Shown here in pieces: positions 16,142-23,680 of a stretch of 64,000 nt of DNA. The DNA is from Superficieibacter sp. HKU1 (lineage in GTDB: Bacteria; Pseudomonadota; Gammaproteobacteria; Enterobacterales; Enterobacteriaceae), in assembly GCF_029319185.1 (NCBI RefSeq), contig NZ_CP119754.1:1922001-1986000 (forward strand), in the 5' to 3' direction. Under the pieces are notes generated by a model. That model worked only from the letters and a program-made list of their open reading frames with translations. It had not been told where the DNA came from and did no database searches. How positions within the stretch are numbered: position 1 is the stretch's first letter; each line of letters starts with the position of its first letter. The translations under genes were made by a program, and so were the position numbers.

Positions 16142-16229
16142 TGGCGGTGAGGGGGGGATTCGAACCCCCGATACGTTGCCGTATACACACTTTCCAGGCG
16201 TGCTCCTTCAGCCACTCGGACACCTCACC
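16142..16229 (-). tRNA. tRNA-Ser(GGA), first copy
   Basis: An 88-nt class II tRNA on the minus strand. It begins GGTGAGGTGTCCGAG, has anticodon GGA in CTGGAAAGT, a long variable arm, the T-loop GGTTCGAATCC, and ends with an encoded CCA. The sequence is identical to the copy at 22306-22393 and corresponds to serX of E. coli. It has its own promoter and terminator, so it should be expressed. It is probably the extra copy, since the other one is next to ghrA as in E. coli. Confidence 0.97.
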
Positions 16230-16270
16230 ATATTGTTTGTCACCGTCCTCAAGGGGGGTAACGGGGCGCT

Positions 16271-16299
16271 ACTATAGGGAGTTGCGGGGAAACGGTCAA
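16271..16299 (-). promoter_or_regulatory. Promoter of tRNA-Ser, first copy
   Basis: On the minus strand TTGACC (-35), a 17-bp spacer and TATAGT (-10), followed by a G/C-rich discriminator typical of stringently controlled stable RNA promoters. Confidence 0.8.
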
Positions 16300-16341
16300 G
16301 CATAATTTCTGCTTTATGTTTCTTTCGGTTAAGCAATAAGC

Positions 16342-16376
16342 ATCCCCCACGCTGTTGGCAGCGTGGGGGATAGGGT
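16342..16376 (-). terminator. Terminator of the YcaC-like/pirin operon
   Basis: A perfect 13-bp stem, ATCCCCCACGCTG pairing with CAGCGTGGGGGAT across TTGG, placed just after the hydrolase stop. The T-tract is weak. Confidence 0.65.
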
Positions 16377-16377
16377 A

Positions 16378-17055
16378 TTAGCGCTGAGAGTCCAGTTTTT
16401 CGCTGTTTTGCGCCACTTCCTGCGCTTTGGTGTAGCTTTCCATCAACAGCTGATAGGCCGGGAATATGTTGGTGTAGACTTCCGCCCACTCGCCCGCATC
16501 TTCGCGGTTCCACGTTGCCTGAAGCTCCGATGCCACGGCACCGGTATCTATCGGCACTACGCCCGCCTGCACGATGCGCGCCAGAGTAATTTCCTGCGCC
16601 ATCTTGCTGTAGGTCCCGGACGCGTCGATCACGGCGAACACTTTATAGCCTTCAGCCACGGCGCTGATTGACGGGAACGCCATGCAAACGCTGGTGATGG
16701 TGCCAGCAATTATCAGCGTTTTCCGCCCGGTGGCTTTTACTGCGGCGACAAATTCCGGATTATCCCAGGCGTTAATCTCGCCTTTACGGGCCACATACTG
16801 AGCGTGCGGCGCGTTGGCGTGAATTTCCGGGATCAGCGGGCCGTTTGGTCCTTGTGGTACTGAGGCCGTAGTGATCACCGGCAGTTTCGCCAGCGTCGCG
16901 ATTTTCGCCAGCGCGGCGGCGCGCGCCCGCAGCTCCGGCATTGGCATATCGCCCACGGTTTGAAACAGGCCGCTTTGATGATCGATCAGCAGCATGACTG
17001 CATCATTGGCATCAATGACCGGATGTGCACCATTAAAGTTCGCTGGGGTAGACAT
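16378..17055 (-). CDS. Isochorismatase-like cysteine hydrolase (YcaC family)
   Basis: A 225-residue cytosolic hydrolase of the isochorismatase superfamily. The catalytic triad is visible: Asp in LLIDHQSGLF (near residue 25), Lys in VARKGEINAWDN (near 91), and Cys in TSVCMAFPSISA (near 127). The block GPNGPLIPEI is shared with E. coli YcaC, whose physiological substrate is unknown. The gene follows the pirin gene on the same strand (18 bp between stop and start), so the two are co-transcribed, and the divergent LysR is their likely regulator. Homologous hydrolase/pirin pairs occur elsewhere in proteobacteria. Substrate not inferable. Confidence 0.9.
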   Translation of the reverse strand: MSTPANFNGAHPVIDANDAVMLLIDHQSGLFQTVGDMPMPELRARAAALAKIATLAKLPVITTASVPQGPNGPLIPEIHANAPHAQYVARKGEINAWDNPEFVAAVKATGRKTLIIAGTITSVCMAFPSISAVAEGYKVFAVIDASGTYSKMAQEITLARIVQAGVVPIDTGAVASELQATWNREDAGEWAEVYTNIFPAYQLLMESYTKAQEVAQNSEKLDSQR

Positions 17056-17073
17056 GGTATTCTCCTGTATCGT

Positions 17074-17934
17074 TTACATCTGGCCGAAGCGGCCGGTATT
17101 GAAATCACGGATGGCGTCCGCAATTTCAGCATTAGTGTTCATAACGAAGGGGCCGTAGCCGACAATAGGTTCGTTTAACGGCTCTCCCGCCAGCGCCAGC
17201 ACTTTAGCGTCGCTGCTGGCACGAAGATGGATTTTGCTGCCTTCCTGACTCAGTACGATCAACTGCGATTCATGAGCGGTGGTAGCCCCGTTGACCTCAA
17301 CACTGCCTTCCATAACAACCAGCGCGCTGCTCCAGCCGACCGGTTGTTCAATAGTGACTTCACGATTCTGATGTAAGGCAATATCCCACACGTTTACTGG
17401 CGAGAAGGTACGCGCCGGGCCTGACGTCCCGGCGTAATTCCCTGCAATAACGCGTAGCCGGCCGCTGTCGTCGGGAAGCCTGATAACAGGGATGACGGCG
17501 TCAGTGAGGCTCTGATACCCCGGAGAAGTCATCTTGTCTTTCGCTGGCAGGTTGACCCACAGTTGCGCCATTTTCAGTTCGCCGCCCTGGCGCGAAAATG
17601 CCTCCGAGTGAAACTCCTGATGCAGAATGCCTGAGCCTGCCGTCATCCACTGCACATCGCCGGGCCCGATCACGCCGCCGTTGCCGATTGAGTCGCGGTG
17701 TTCAACTTCACCGGCATAAACGATAGTCACGGTTTCAAACCCGCGGTGCGGATGCTCGCCAACGCCGCGCTTCATACCATCCCCGGGGAAGGTGTGCGGC
17801 CCGGCATAGTCCAGTAACAGAAAAGGACTCAGGTTTTTGCCGTGCGACTGATAAGAAAACAATGAACGAACCGGGAAGCCATCACCCACCCAGTGCGGAC
17901 GTGGCGCGGTATATACACCCGTAATCTGTTTCAT
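17074..17934 (-). CDS. Pirin family bicupin protein
   Basis: A 286-residue bicupin. The N-terminal cupin contains the metal-binding pirin signature HPHRGFETVTIVYAGEVEHR and, further on, GILHQEF, supplying the His-His-His-Glu ligands. Bacterial pirins of the YhhW type have quercetinase activity in vitro. The C-terminal cupin is less conserved, as usual. It is the first gene of a minus-strand pair with the YcaC-like hydrolase and is divergent from the LysR gene at 18050. Confidence 0.9.
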   Translation of the reverse strand: MKQITGVYTAPRPHWVGDGFPVRSLFSYQSHGKNLSPFLLLDYAGPHTFPGDGMKRGVGEHPHRGFETVTIVYAGEVEHRDSIGNGGVIGPGDVQWMTAGSGILHQEFHSEAFSRQGGELKMAQLWVNLPAKDKMTSPGYQSLTDAVIPVIRLPDDSGRLRVIAGNYAGTSGPARTFSPVNVWDIALHQNREVTIEQPVGWSSALVVMEGSVEVNGATTAHESQLIVLSQEGSKIHLRASSDAKVLALAGEPLNEPIVGYGPFVMNTNAEIADAIRDFNTGRFGQM

Positions 17935-18049
17935 TTATGTCTCCTTTGTAGTGAGCTTTGATGTCAATTAGCTTATATTTGGATTTAATATTTCGGTAGA
18001 TAGCTAAAATAGTTCACACTGTTGCAGAAAATGGAACGATGGGGTGGCG

Positions 18050-18955
18050 ATGCAGAATCTGAATGATTTCGTCTGGTTTGTTCACGTGGTTGAGCATGGA
18101 GGGTTTGCGGCGGCCGGACGAGCCCTGGATATGCCGAAATCAAAACTTAGCCGTCGCATTGCGCAACTGGAGGAGAATCTCGGCGTCCGGCTGATACACC
18201 GCACGACGCGGAAATTTACGGTCACAGAAGTAGGCCACACCTTTTACCAGCACTGTAAAGCGATGCTGGTCGAGGCGGAGGCGGCTCAGGACGCGATTGC
18301 TATGGTGCGGGCCGAGCCGAGAGGAAGGGTGAAACTCACCTGTCCGGTGACGCTGCTGCATGTCCACATCGGCCCGATGCTGGCACGATTTATGATGCGC
18401 TATCCTGGGATCCATCTGCAACTGGAAGCGACGAACCGGCAGGTAGATTTAGTGGGTGAAGGTGTTGATGTCGCTATACGCGTTCGTCCCCGGCCTTTCG
18501 ATGACAGTGATTTGGTGATGAAGATATTGGCCGATCGCGGACATTGCCTGGTTGCCAGTCCTGCGCTGGTACAGAAAATGGGAAAACCGCAATCGCCTGC
18601 GGATCTGAGTCAGTGGCCGGGATTGAGCATGTCGGCTGGCAAACATATTCATAAATGGGCGCTTGGCCGCACGGACGGCGCGCGAGCGGAGGTTCACTTT
18701 ACACCGCGATTTATCACCTCCGATATGCTGGCGCTGCGGGAAGCGGCGATTGCCGGGGTCGGGATCGTGCAGTTACCAATCCTGATGGTTCGCGATCAGT
18801 TAGCCTCCGGCGAATTAGTTCGGGTGCTAGTTGAATGGGAGCCGCAGCGCGAAGTTATTCATGTGGTTTTCCCTTCCCGGCGCGGGCTTTTGCCGGCGGT
18901 CAGAACGTTAGTTGATTTCTTGACCGCGGAGTATGAGCGAATGGTGGAGGAATAA
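18050..18955 (+). CDS. LysR-family regulator next to pirin
   Basis: A 301-residue LysR regulator. The HTH covers about residues 5-60 (GFAAAGRALDMPKSKLSRRI), followed by the linker helix and a periplasmic-binding-protein-like effector domain. Overall features place it in the large AaeR/DsdC-like group in which members commonly control divergent neighbours. I chose the ATG at 18050; an in-frame GTG at 18044 would add two residues. The intergenic region with the divergent pirin gene is 115 bp. It probably responds to an aromatic or electrophilic compound (weak inference from pirin and isochorismatase context). Confidence 0.87.
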   Translation: MQNLNDFVWFVHVVEHGGFAAAGRALDMPKSKLSRRIAQLEENLGVRLIHRTTRKFTVTEVGHTFYQHCKAMLVEAEAAQDAIAMVRAEPRGRVKLTCPVTLLHVHIGPMLARFMMRYPGIHLQLEATNRQVDLVGEGVDVAIRVRPRPFDDSDLVMKILADRGHCLVASPALVQKMGKPQSPADLSQWPGLSMSAGKHIHKWALGRTDGARAEVHFTPRFITSDMLALREAAIAGVGIVQLPILMVRDQLASGELVRVLVEWEPQREVIHVVFPSRRGLLPAVRTLVDFLTAEYERMVEE

Positions 18956-18965
18956 AAGGGGAAGT

Positions 18966-18982
18966 GGGATTGACTCGTTGCG
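18966..18982. repeat. Short match to the tRNA-downstream repeat
   Basis: GGGATTGACTCGTTGCG is nearly identical to GGGATTGACTCGCTGCG in the repeat beginning at 15972. It lies exactly between the LysR gene and the dsbG remnant, suggesting an old recombination joint. Confidence 0.5.
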
Positions 18983-19001
18983 GGCGTCCTCCCCGCAAAC
19001 T

Positions 19002-19484
19002 CTGTTCCAGCGCGAATTGTACATTCCTCAGGGGCGGCAACTGTGGAAAAAGCTCAACGCTGCGCAGGGGATCAAGGAAGGTAATCCAGAGGAGAAACGG
19101 AAAATGGTGGTATTCGCCGATCCGATCTGCCCGTACTGTAAACAATTCCGGGCAGCCGCCCGACCGTGGATCAGTTCCGGTAAAGTGGAACTGAACACGC
19201 TGTTAGTGGCGGTGATTAACCCCAAAAGCGGGCAATATGCGTCTGCAATCCTTAACGCTGATGATCCTGCGAAAGCCTGGAACGACGATGAAATGTCTGA
19301 CGGAAAAAAGCGTCCTGAACCGCCAGCCAGTACACCGAAAGAGACCTTCAACCTGCTGCAATGCCATAAGCAGCTTATGGACGAAACCGGTGCAGTAGCA
19401 ACTCCGGCAATAGCGTCAGTTTTCTGCCACTCCATTTTTTTACCAGCCACACCCGCGCTCTCACGTCTGAACACCGTTAATTAA
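19002..19484 (+). pseudogene. Truncated dsbG-like thiol:disulfide isomerase remnant
   Basis: The frame contains the thioredoxin-fold active site VFADPICPYCKQF and continues with RPWISSGKVELNTLLVAVI, DPAKAW and LMDETGAVATPAI, in the order found in DsbG. The signal peptide and N-terminal dimerisation domain are missing: the frame enters in the linker at ELYIPQGRQLWKKL. After TPAI the reading turns into unrelated residues, so the C-terminal helix is lost too. No start or ribosome binding site is present. It is a gene fragment, not a functional CPYC protein. An antisense frame over it is a shadow. Confidence 0.82.
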
Positions 19485-19503
19485 CCCTTCTATTCATACG
19501 TTG

Positions 19504-19519
19504 TGTGAATCAGATCGCA
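19504..19519. promoter_or_regulatory. CRP-like site upstream of uxuA
   Basis: TGTGAATCAGATCGCA matches TGTGA-N6-TCACA with one mismatch. It is positioned 78 bp before the uxuA start, fitting catabolite control of a sugar-acid operon. Confidence 0.5.
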
Positions 19520-19548
19520 AAAAGCGGCCAGCGCGCTTACTAATAGAA

Positions 19549-19558
19549 ATACTAGTAT
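19549..19558. promoter_or_regulatory. Possible operator upstream of uxuA
   Basis: ATACTAGTAT is a perfect 10-bp palindrome about 40 bp before the uxuA start, of the size bound by GntR/FCD-type regulators of hexuronate genes. No such regulator is encoded nearby. Confidence 0.4.
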
Positions 19559-19596
19559 GGTAGACGAATGTTTTTACGTTAAAGGTGGTAACAGGT

Positions 19597-20667
19597 ATGC
19601 AAATGACAATGCGCTGGTTTGGACCAGTGGAAGATAAGATTTCGCTGGAATATATTCGACAGGTTCCCGGAGTTGAGGGGGTTGTCGGGGCGCTGTATGA
19701 CGTTCCGGTTGGCGATGTGTGGTCAATGGAAAAAGTCCGCGCCCTTGCCGATCAGGTTCAACAGGCCGGGCTAAAAATGGACGTGATTGAAAGCGTGAAC
19801 ATTCACGATGATATCAAAATTGGTCTCCCCAGCCGTGACCAACTGATTGCTAACTACCAGCAGACGATCCGTAACCTGGCGGAAATCGGTGTTAAAGTCA
19901 TCTGCTATAACTTTATGCCAGTCTTTGACTGGATGAAAACAGACATGAATTACGTCCTGCCGGATGGTTCATTGACCATGGCGTTTGAAAAAAAAGGTAT
20001 CGATAAAACTCTTGATGAAGTGGTGAAAGAAGTGCTGGACAATTCCAACGGTTTTGCCCTGCCGGGCTGGGAGCCGGAACGTCTGGCGAAAGTTCAGGAG
20101 TTATTCGCCAAATATAAAGATGTTGATGATGCAAAACTGCGGGAAAACCTGGTCTATTTTCTTGAACGTGTTATTCCGGTATGTGAAGAAGTTGGTATTA
20201 AAATGGCCATTCACCCGGACGATCCGCCCTACTCCATTTTTGGATTGCCTCGTATTGTTAAAAACAGAGACGATCTCGACTGGATTTGTAATGCAGTAGA
20301 TTCTGAAGCCAATGGAATTACATTATGTACTGGCTCCATTGCTGAAGATCCTGATAACGATGTTTATCAAATTCTTGCCGAATTTACCCGTCGCAAGCGT
20401 ATCCATTTCGCACATGTGCGCAATATCAAATTGATTAAAGATAAAGATTTCTACGAATCCGCGCATTTATCACGCTACGGTTCTCTTGATATGTACGAGG
20501 TGATGAAAGCCCTGCATGATAACGGTTTTGACGGGTATGTCCGACCGGATCACGGACGTTTTATCTGGGGAGAAACCGGGCGTCCAGGTTATGGACTTTA
20601 CGATCGCGCCCTCGGCGTCACTTACCTGCACGGCTTGTGGGAAGCACTCGAAAAACAACATCAATAA
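19597..20667 (+). CDS. uxuA: D-mannonate dehydratase
   Basis: A 356-residue enzyme that dehydrates D-mannonate to 2-keto-3-deoxy-D-gluconate in the cytosol. It opens with MRWFGPVEDKISLEYIRQVP and carries the metal-site blocks MAIHPDDPPYSIFG, LCTGS, HVRN and DHGR. At 356 residues it is of the shorter UxuA type (E. coli UxuA is about 394), so it is probably not a duplicate of a chromosomal uxuA. The start at 19597 has AAAGGTGG eight bases upstream. No uxuB (fructuronate reductase) accompanies it; the next gene is a GntP-family permease, suggesting uptake and direct use of mannonate or a related acid. Confidence 0.93.
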   Translation: MQMTMRWFGPVEDKISLEYIRQVPGVEGVVGALYDVPVGDVWSMEKVRALADQVQQAGLKMDVIESVNIHDDIKIGLPSRDQLIANYQQTIRNLAEIGVKVICYNFMPVFDWMKTDMNYVLPDGSLTMAFEKKGIDKTLDEVVKEVLDNSNGFALPGWEPERLAKVQELFAKYKDVDDAKLRENLVYFLERVIPVCEEVGIKMAIHPDDPPYSIFGLPRIVKNRDDLDWICNAVDSEANGITLCTGSIAEDPDNDVYQILAEFTRRKRIHFAHVRNIKLIKDKDFYESAHLSRYGSLDMYEVMKALHDNGFDGYVRPDHGRFIWGETGRPGYGLYDRALGVTYLHGLWEALEKQHQ

Positions 20668-20673
20668 TGTATG

Positions 20674-20700
20674 GGCCGGGGGCTTCTCCGGCTTCTTTTG
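20674..20700 (+). terminator. Hairpin between uxuA and the permease gene
   Basis: GCCGG...CCGGC with a T-rich tail (TTCTTTTG) in the 58-bp gap. It may reduce read-through to the permease rather than end the transcript. Confidence 0.5.
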
Positions 20701-20725
20701 ACGCACCATCTGTAAGGAATGCTCT

Positions 20726-22060
20726 ATGTCTCCGCTGTTAGCATTATTTTGGGTGCTGGTAGGTATTGCGCTCCTGGTTCTCATGAACCTCCGCTATAAA
20801 TTCCACAATATTTTCGCCTTGTTGATTGCCGGTATTTTTGTCGCTGTCATGGAAGGTATTCCCCTGGATAAAATCGTCACGGTAATCCAGGACGGGTTGG
20901 GCAGTATTCTCGGTCACCTGGCGTTGATTATTATTTTCGGTGCCGTCATCGGAAAATTTATGACCGAGTCAGGTGCCAGCCAGCAGATCGCTGACACAGT
21001 TATCAAACACTGCGGTACACGATTTCTATCTGTTGGATTAATGTTTATCGGCGTTATTTTTGGCATTGCCATGTTTTATGAAGTGGCATTCCTGATTGCA
21101 ATGCCGCTGGTATTGAACATCGCTAAAAAAGCAAATATCCCGTATATGAAATTAGTGGTCCCGACAGTGGTAGGGGCAACAATGGGGCATAGCCTGTTCC
21201 CGCCGCAGCCGGGGCCGGTTGCGCTTATTAGCGCCTTTAATGCCGATATTGTACAGGTCTATCTGTATGGCATTTTAGTGATTCTTCCGGCACTGTTTTG
21301 CGCGGGCATTCTGCTGCCAAAATACCTGCCCGGTATCAAAACAATTCCGCTTAATTCGCTGCTTAAACCGGTCGAGGAAAAAACCTCACGGGATTTGCCC
21401 TCCTTTGGTATCAGTATATTAATCCCGCTGATCCCGGCGGTGCTAATGATTGTGGCTTCCATCATTAAAGGGTTTATGCCCACCGGCTCAGAACTGGTGA
21501 AAGTGTGCACCTTTTTAGGCAGCGCGGAAATCAGTATGCTGCTGGCAACACTTGCCGCCGTCTGGTTTCTCGGCGTGAAACGTGGCATGACGGCGGAGGG
21601 TGTGACTCACTGCGTGAGCGACGCTATTGCAAAAATAGCTAACGTTTTGTTTGTGATAAGCGCTGGCGGCATCCTGAAACAGGTGATTGTGGTTTCCGGT
21701 GTCGGCGATCATATCGTCACGATTATGGGTGACTTACCTTTGTCGCCGTTTATTGTCGCGTGGATAATTACCGCGATTATTCGCATTCTCACCGGACAGG
21801 GCGCGGTAGCGGCTATTACGTCTGCCGGGATTGTTGCACCAATGGTCAGTGCGTTTCATCTCAATCCGGCTCTGATGTGCCTCGCCGTTGCCTGCGGCAG
21901 TAACACCATCACGCTAATGTACGATGGTGGCTTTCTGTTGTTCAAAGAAACATTTGGCATTTCAATGAAAGACACCTTCAAAACCTGGGGTCTGCTGGAG
22001 CTGATAAACTCTGTGGTCGGCCTGGGAATGGTGCTGGTGCTGAGCCTGTTTATCTCTTAA
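20726..22060 (+). CDS. GntP-family gluconate/hexuronate-type permease
   Basis: A 444-residue inner-membrane transporter with about 12 hydrophobic segments. It has the GntP family block ATMGHSLFPPQPGPVALISAF near residue 150 and ITGQGAVAAITSAG-like sequence late in the protein. The family moves gluconate, fructuronate or similar sugar acids with protons. Its gene directly follows uxuA on the same strand, so mannonate or fructuronate is the best guess. E. coli GntP, next to uxuAB, is a fructuronate transporter, which supports this reading. A strong terminator follows. Confidence 0.9.
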   Translation: MSPLLALFWVLVGIALLVLMNLRYKFHNIFALLIAGIFVAVMEGIPLDKIVTVIQDGLGSILGHLALIIIFGAVIGKFMTESGASQQIADTVIKHCGTRFLSVGLMFIGVIFGIAMFYEVAFLIAMPLVLNIAKKANIPYMKLVVPTVVGATMGHSLFPPQPGPVALISAFNADIVQVYLYGILVILPALFCAGILLPKYLPGIKTIPLNSLLKPVEEKTSRDLPSFGISILIPLIPAVLMIVASIIKGFMPTGSELVKVCTFLGSAEISMLLATLAAVWFLGVKRGMTAEGVTHCVSDAIAKIANVLFVISAGGILKQVIVVSGVGDHIVTIMGDLPLSPFIVAWIITAIIRILTGQGAVAAITSAGIVAPMVSAFHLNPALMCLAVACGSNTITLMYDGGFLLFKETFGISMKDTFKTWGLLELINSVVGLGMVLVLSLFIS

Positions 22061-22113
22061 TCCTTAATAATGGGTACCTGCTGGCGGTCCCATGAGCCTG
22101 TCGCTCAGGAGGT

Positions 22114-22146
22114 GACTTTATTCTTCATGAATAAAGACTTCTTTTA
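22114..22146 (+). terminator. Terminator after the permease gene
   Basis: CTTTATTC and GAATAAAG flank a TTCAT loop, followed by ACTTCTTTT. Confidence 0.75.
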
Positions 22147-22174
22147 GCCGTTATCTGAACGTGACTTTTAAAGA

Positions 22175-22193
22175 TGGCGGTGAGGGGGGGATT
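22175..22193 (-). repeat. 19-bp copy of the tRNA-Ser 3' end at the second locus
   Basis: Identical to the 19-bp copy at 15959-15977 and to the tRNA end at 22306-22324. It lies 131 bp beyond the complete tRNA on its transcribed side. Confidence 0.85.
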
Positions 22194-22206
22194 GACGCGC
22201 CACGCT

Positions 22207-22253
22207 CGCCCGTTGTCGAACCCCGGTCGGGGGTTCTCATCCCCCCTGGTCCT
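22207..22253 (-). repeat. Repeat segment shared by both tRNA-Ser loci (copy 2)
   Basis: Matches 16041-16085 with few differences (CGCCCGTTGT, CCCCGGTCGG, CATCCCCCCTGGTC). The block is shorter than at the first locus because about 45 bp seen at 15990-16040 is missing here. Confidence 0.75.
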
Positions 22254-22263
22254 GAGGTATATG

Positions 22264-22292
22264 CAAAAAAAAGCCCGCACGTGAGTGCGAGC
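22264..22292 (-). terminator. tRNA-Ser terminator (second locus)
   Basis: On the minus strand GCTCGCAC-TCAC-GTGCGGGC is followed by eight consecutive T. Confidence 0.88.
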
Positions 22293-22305
22293 TCTTCTTT
22301 AAATA

Positions 22306-22393
22306 TGGCGGTGAGGGGGGGATTCGAACCCCCGATACGTTGCCGTATACACACTTTCCAGGCGTGCTCCTTCAGCCACTCGGACACCTCACC
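22306..22393 (-). tRNA. serX: tRNA-Ser(GGA), second copy (syntenic serX)
   Basis: An 88-nt tRNA identical to the copy at 16142-16229: anticodon GGA, long variable arm, encoded CCA. Its position just before the divergent ghrA matches serX in E. coli, so this is the ancestral copy. The leader between promoter and tRNA differs from that of the other copy (it has a CCGGTGATGCCGG hairpin), showing that the duplication is not recent or that the flanks came from different sources. Confidence 0.97.
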
Positions 22394-22427
22394 ATATTGT
22401 TGTTCCGGCATCACCGGAACGGGCGCT

Positions 22428-22456
22428 AATGTAGGGAAATCCGTTACATCCGTCAA
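22428..22456 (-). promoter_or_regulatory. Promoter of serX
   Basis: On the minus strand TTGACG (-35), a 17-bp spacer and TACATT (-10), then the G/C-rich AGCGCCCG discriminator. Confidence 0.78.
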
Positions 22457-22657
22457 CGTTCTTTTTAGCCGAAGCGGTGCGTTTAGTTAAACTTGCGCCA
22501 GGTTGCTTGCAGAATAAACAAAAAGTGTCTTTTTTGTCGTCGAACGGCTTTTTACAAAACTCAACGCAGAAATTTGATATCCTCAAAACCGATACAGATC
22601 AAACAGAAACCATCGCGTCCGCTACAGGACAACCGTTGTGCAATGTCAGGAGTCTAT

Positions 22658-23596
22658 ATGGATATCATCTTTTACCATCCCACCTTTGATTTTCACTACT
22701 GGAAAGCGCAGCTGGAAAAGACACTGCCGGGCGCCACGGTACGCCAGTGGGAAGAAGGCGATCGTCACCCTGCGGATTATGCACTGGTCTGGGAGCCGCC
22801 GGTGGAGATGCTGAAAGGCCGCCCGCTAAAAGCGGTTTTTGCGCTGGGCGCGGGCGTCGATTCGATTCTGAAAAAGTTACAGGCGCATCCGGAGATGCTG
22901 GCGGAGTCGACCTCGCTTTTTCGCCTGGAGGATACTGGCATGGGCGAGCAGATGCAGGAATATGCGGTAAGCCAGGTGCTGCACTGGTTCCGGCGCTTCG
23001 ACGATTATCATGCGCAAAAGCTTCAGGCGCGCTGGGAGCCGCTGGACGCCTATAACAAAGAGGATTTTACTATCGGCATTCTCGGTGCGGGCGTGCTTGG
23101 CAGTAAAGTCGCGCAGACATTACAGGCATGGGGATTCCCGATACGCTGCTGGAGCCGGAGCCGGAAATCGTGGCCCGGCGTGAAAAGCTTTGCCGGGCAG
23201 ACCGAACTGGCCGGGTTTTTAAGCGGTACGCGCGTGCTAATTAATCTCCTGCCGCATACGCCGGAAACCGTTGGCCTTATTAATGCCGAACGTTTAGGCC
23301 ACTTGCCGGAGGGAAGCTATTTAATAAATCTGGCGCGCGGCGTCCACGTAGTTGAGGACGATTTATTGCAGGCGCTGGAAAGCGGCAAGCTCAAAGGTGC
23401 GATGCTGGATGTCTTCAGCCGCGAACCGCTGGACCCGCAAAGCCCGCTGTGGGCGCATCCGCGCGTGGCGATGACGCCGCATGTTGCCGCCGTAACGCGC
23501 CCGCCGGAAGCCATTGCCTTTATCGCCCGTACCATTGCCGGGCTTGAGAATGGCGAAGAGGTTACCGGGCGCGTCGATCGCGAGCGCGGTTACTGA
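22658..23596 (+). CDS. ghrA: Glyoxylate/hydroxypyruvate reductase A
   Basis: A 312-residue NADPH-dependent 2-hydroxyacid dehydrogenase that reduces glyoxylate to glycolate and hydroxypyruvate to glycerate. The Rossmann motif GILGAGVLGSKVAQ lies near residue 142. The D-isomer-specific dehydrogenase block LINLARGVHVVEDDLLQAL follows near 226, then the catalytic His in MTPHVAA. The long upstream open frame is not coding: the ATG at 22658 with AGGAG six bases ahead gives the normal length. It is transcribed away from serX and followed by ycdX. Confidence 0.96.
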   Translation: MDIIFYHPTFDFHYWKAQLEKTLPGATVRQWEEGDRHPADYALVWEPPVEMLKGRPLKAVFALGAGVDSILKKLQAHPEMLAESTSLFRLEDTGMGEQMQEYAVSQVLHWFRRFDDYHAQKLQARWEPLDAYNKEDFTIGILGAGVLGSKVAQTLQAWGFPIRCWSRSRKSWPGVKSFAGQTELAGFLSGTRVLINLLPHTPETVGLINAERLGHLPEGSYLINLARGVHVVEDDLLQALESGKLKGAMLDVFSREPLDPQSPLWAHPRVAMTPHVAAVTRPPEAIAFIARTIAGLENGEEVTGRVDRERGY

Positions 23597-23680
23597 GTCG
23601 AATCCAGGCGCTGCCGGGTTTTACTTAATATCGCAGGACAATACCTGCTATCCTTGCGCAAAACATCAGAGGAGAGAACG

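Noticed and set aside
15877..16215. 112-codon minus-strand frame across the tRNA-Ser repeats
   Set aside because: It runs through the tRNA, terminators and partial tRNA copies; the repeated peptide segments are a by-product of the DNA repeats. The similar frame at 22151-22456 is rejected for the same reason.
19028..19474. 148-codon minus-strand frame opposite the dsbG remnant
   Set aside because: The plus strand has clear DsbG homology, including CPYC, so the antisense frame is a shadow.
4025..22305. Prophage or integrative element at tRNA-Ser
   Set aside because: No integrase, transposase, phage structural gene or plasmid gene is visible; the tRNA duplication and repeats alone do not establish a mobile element.
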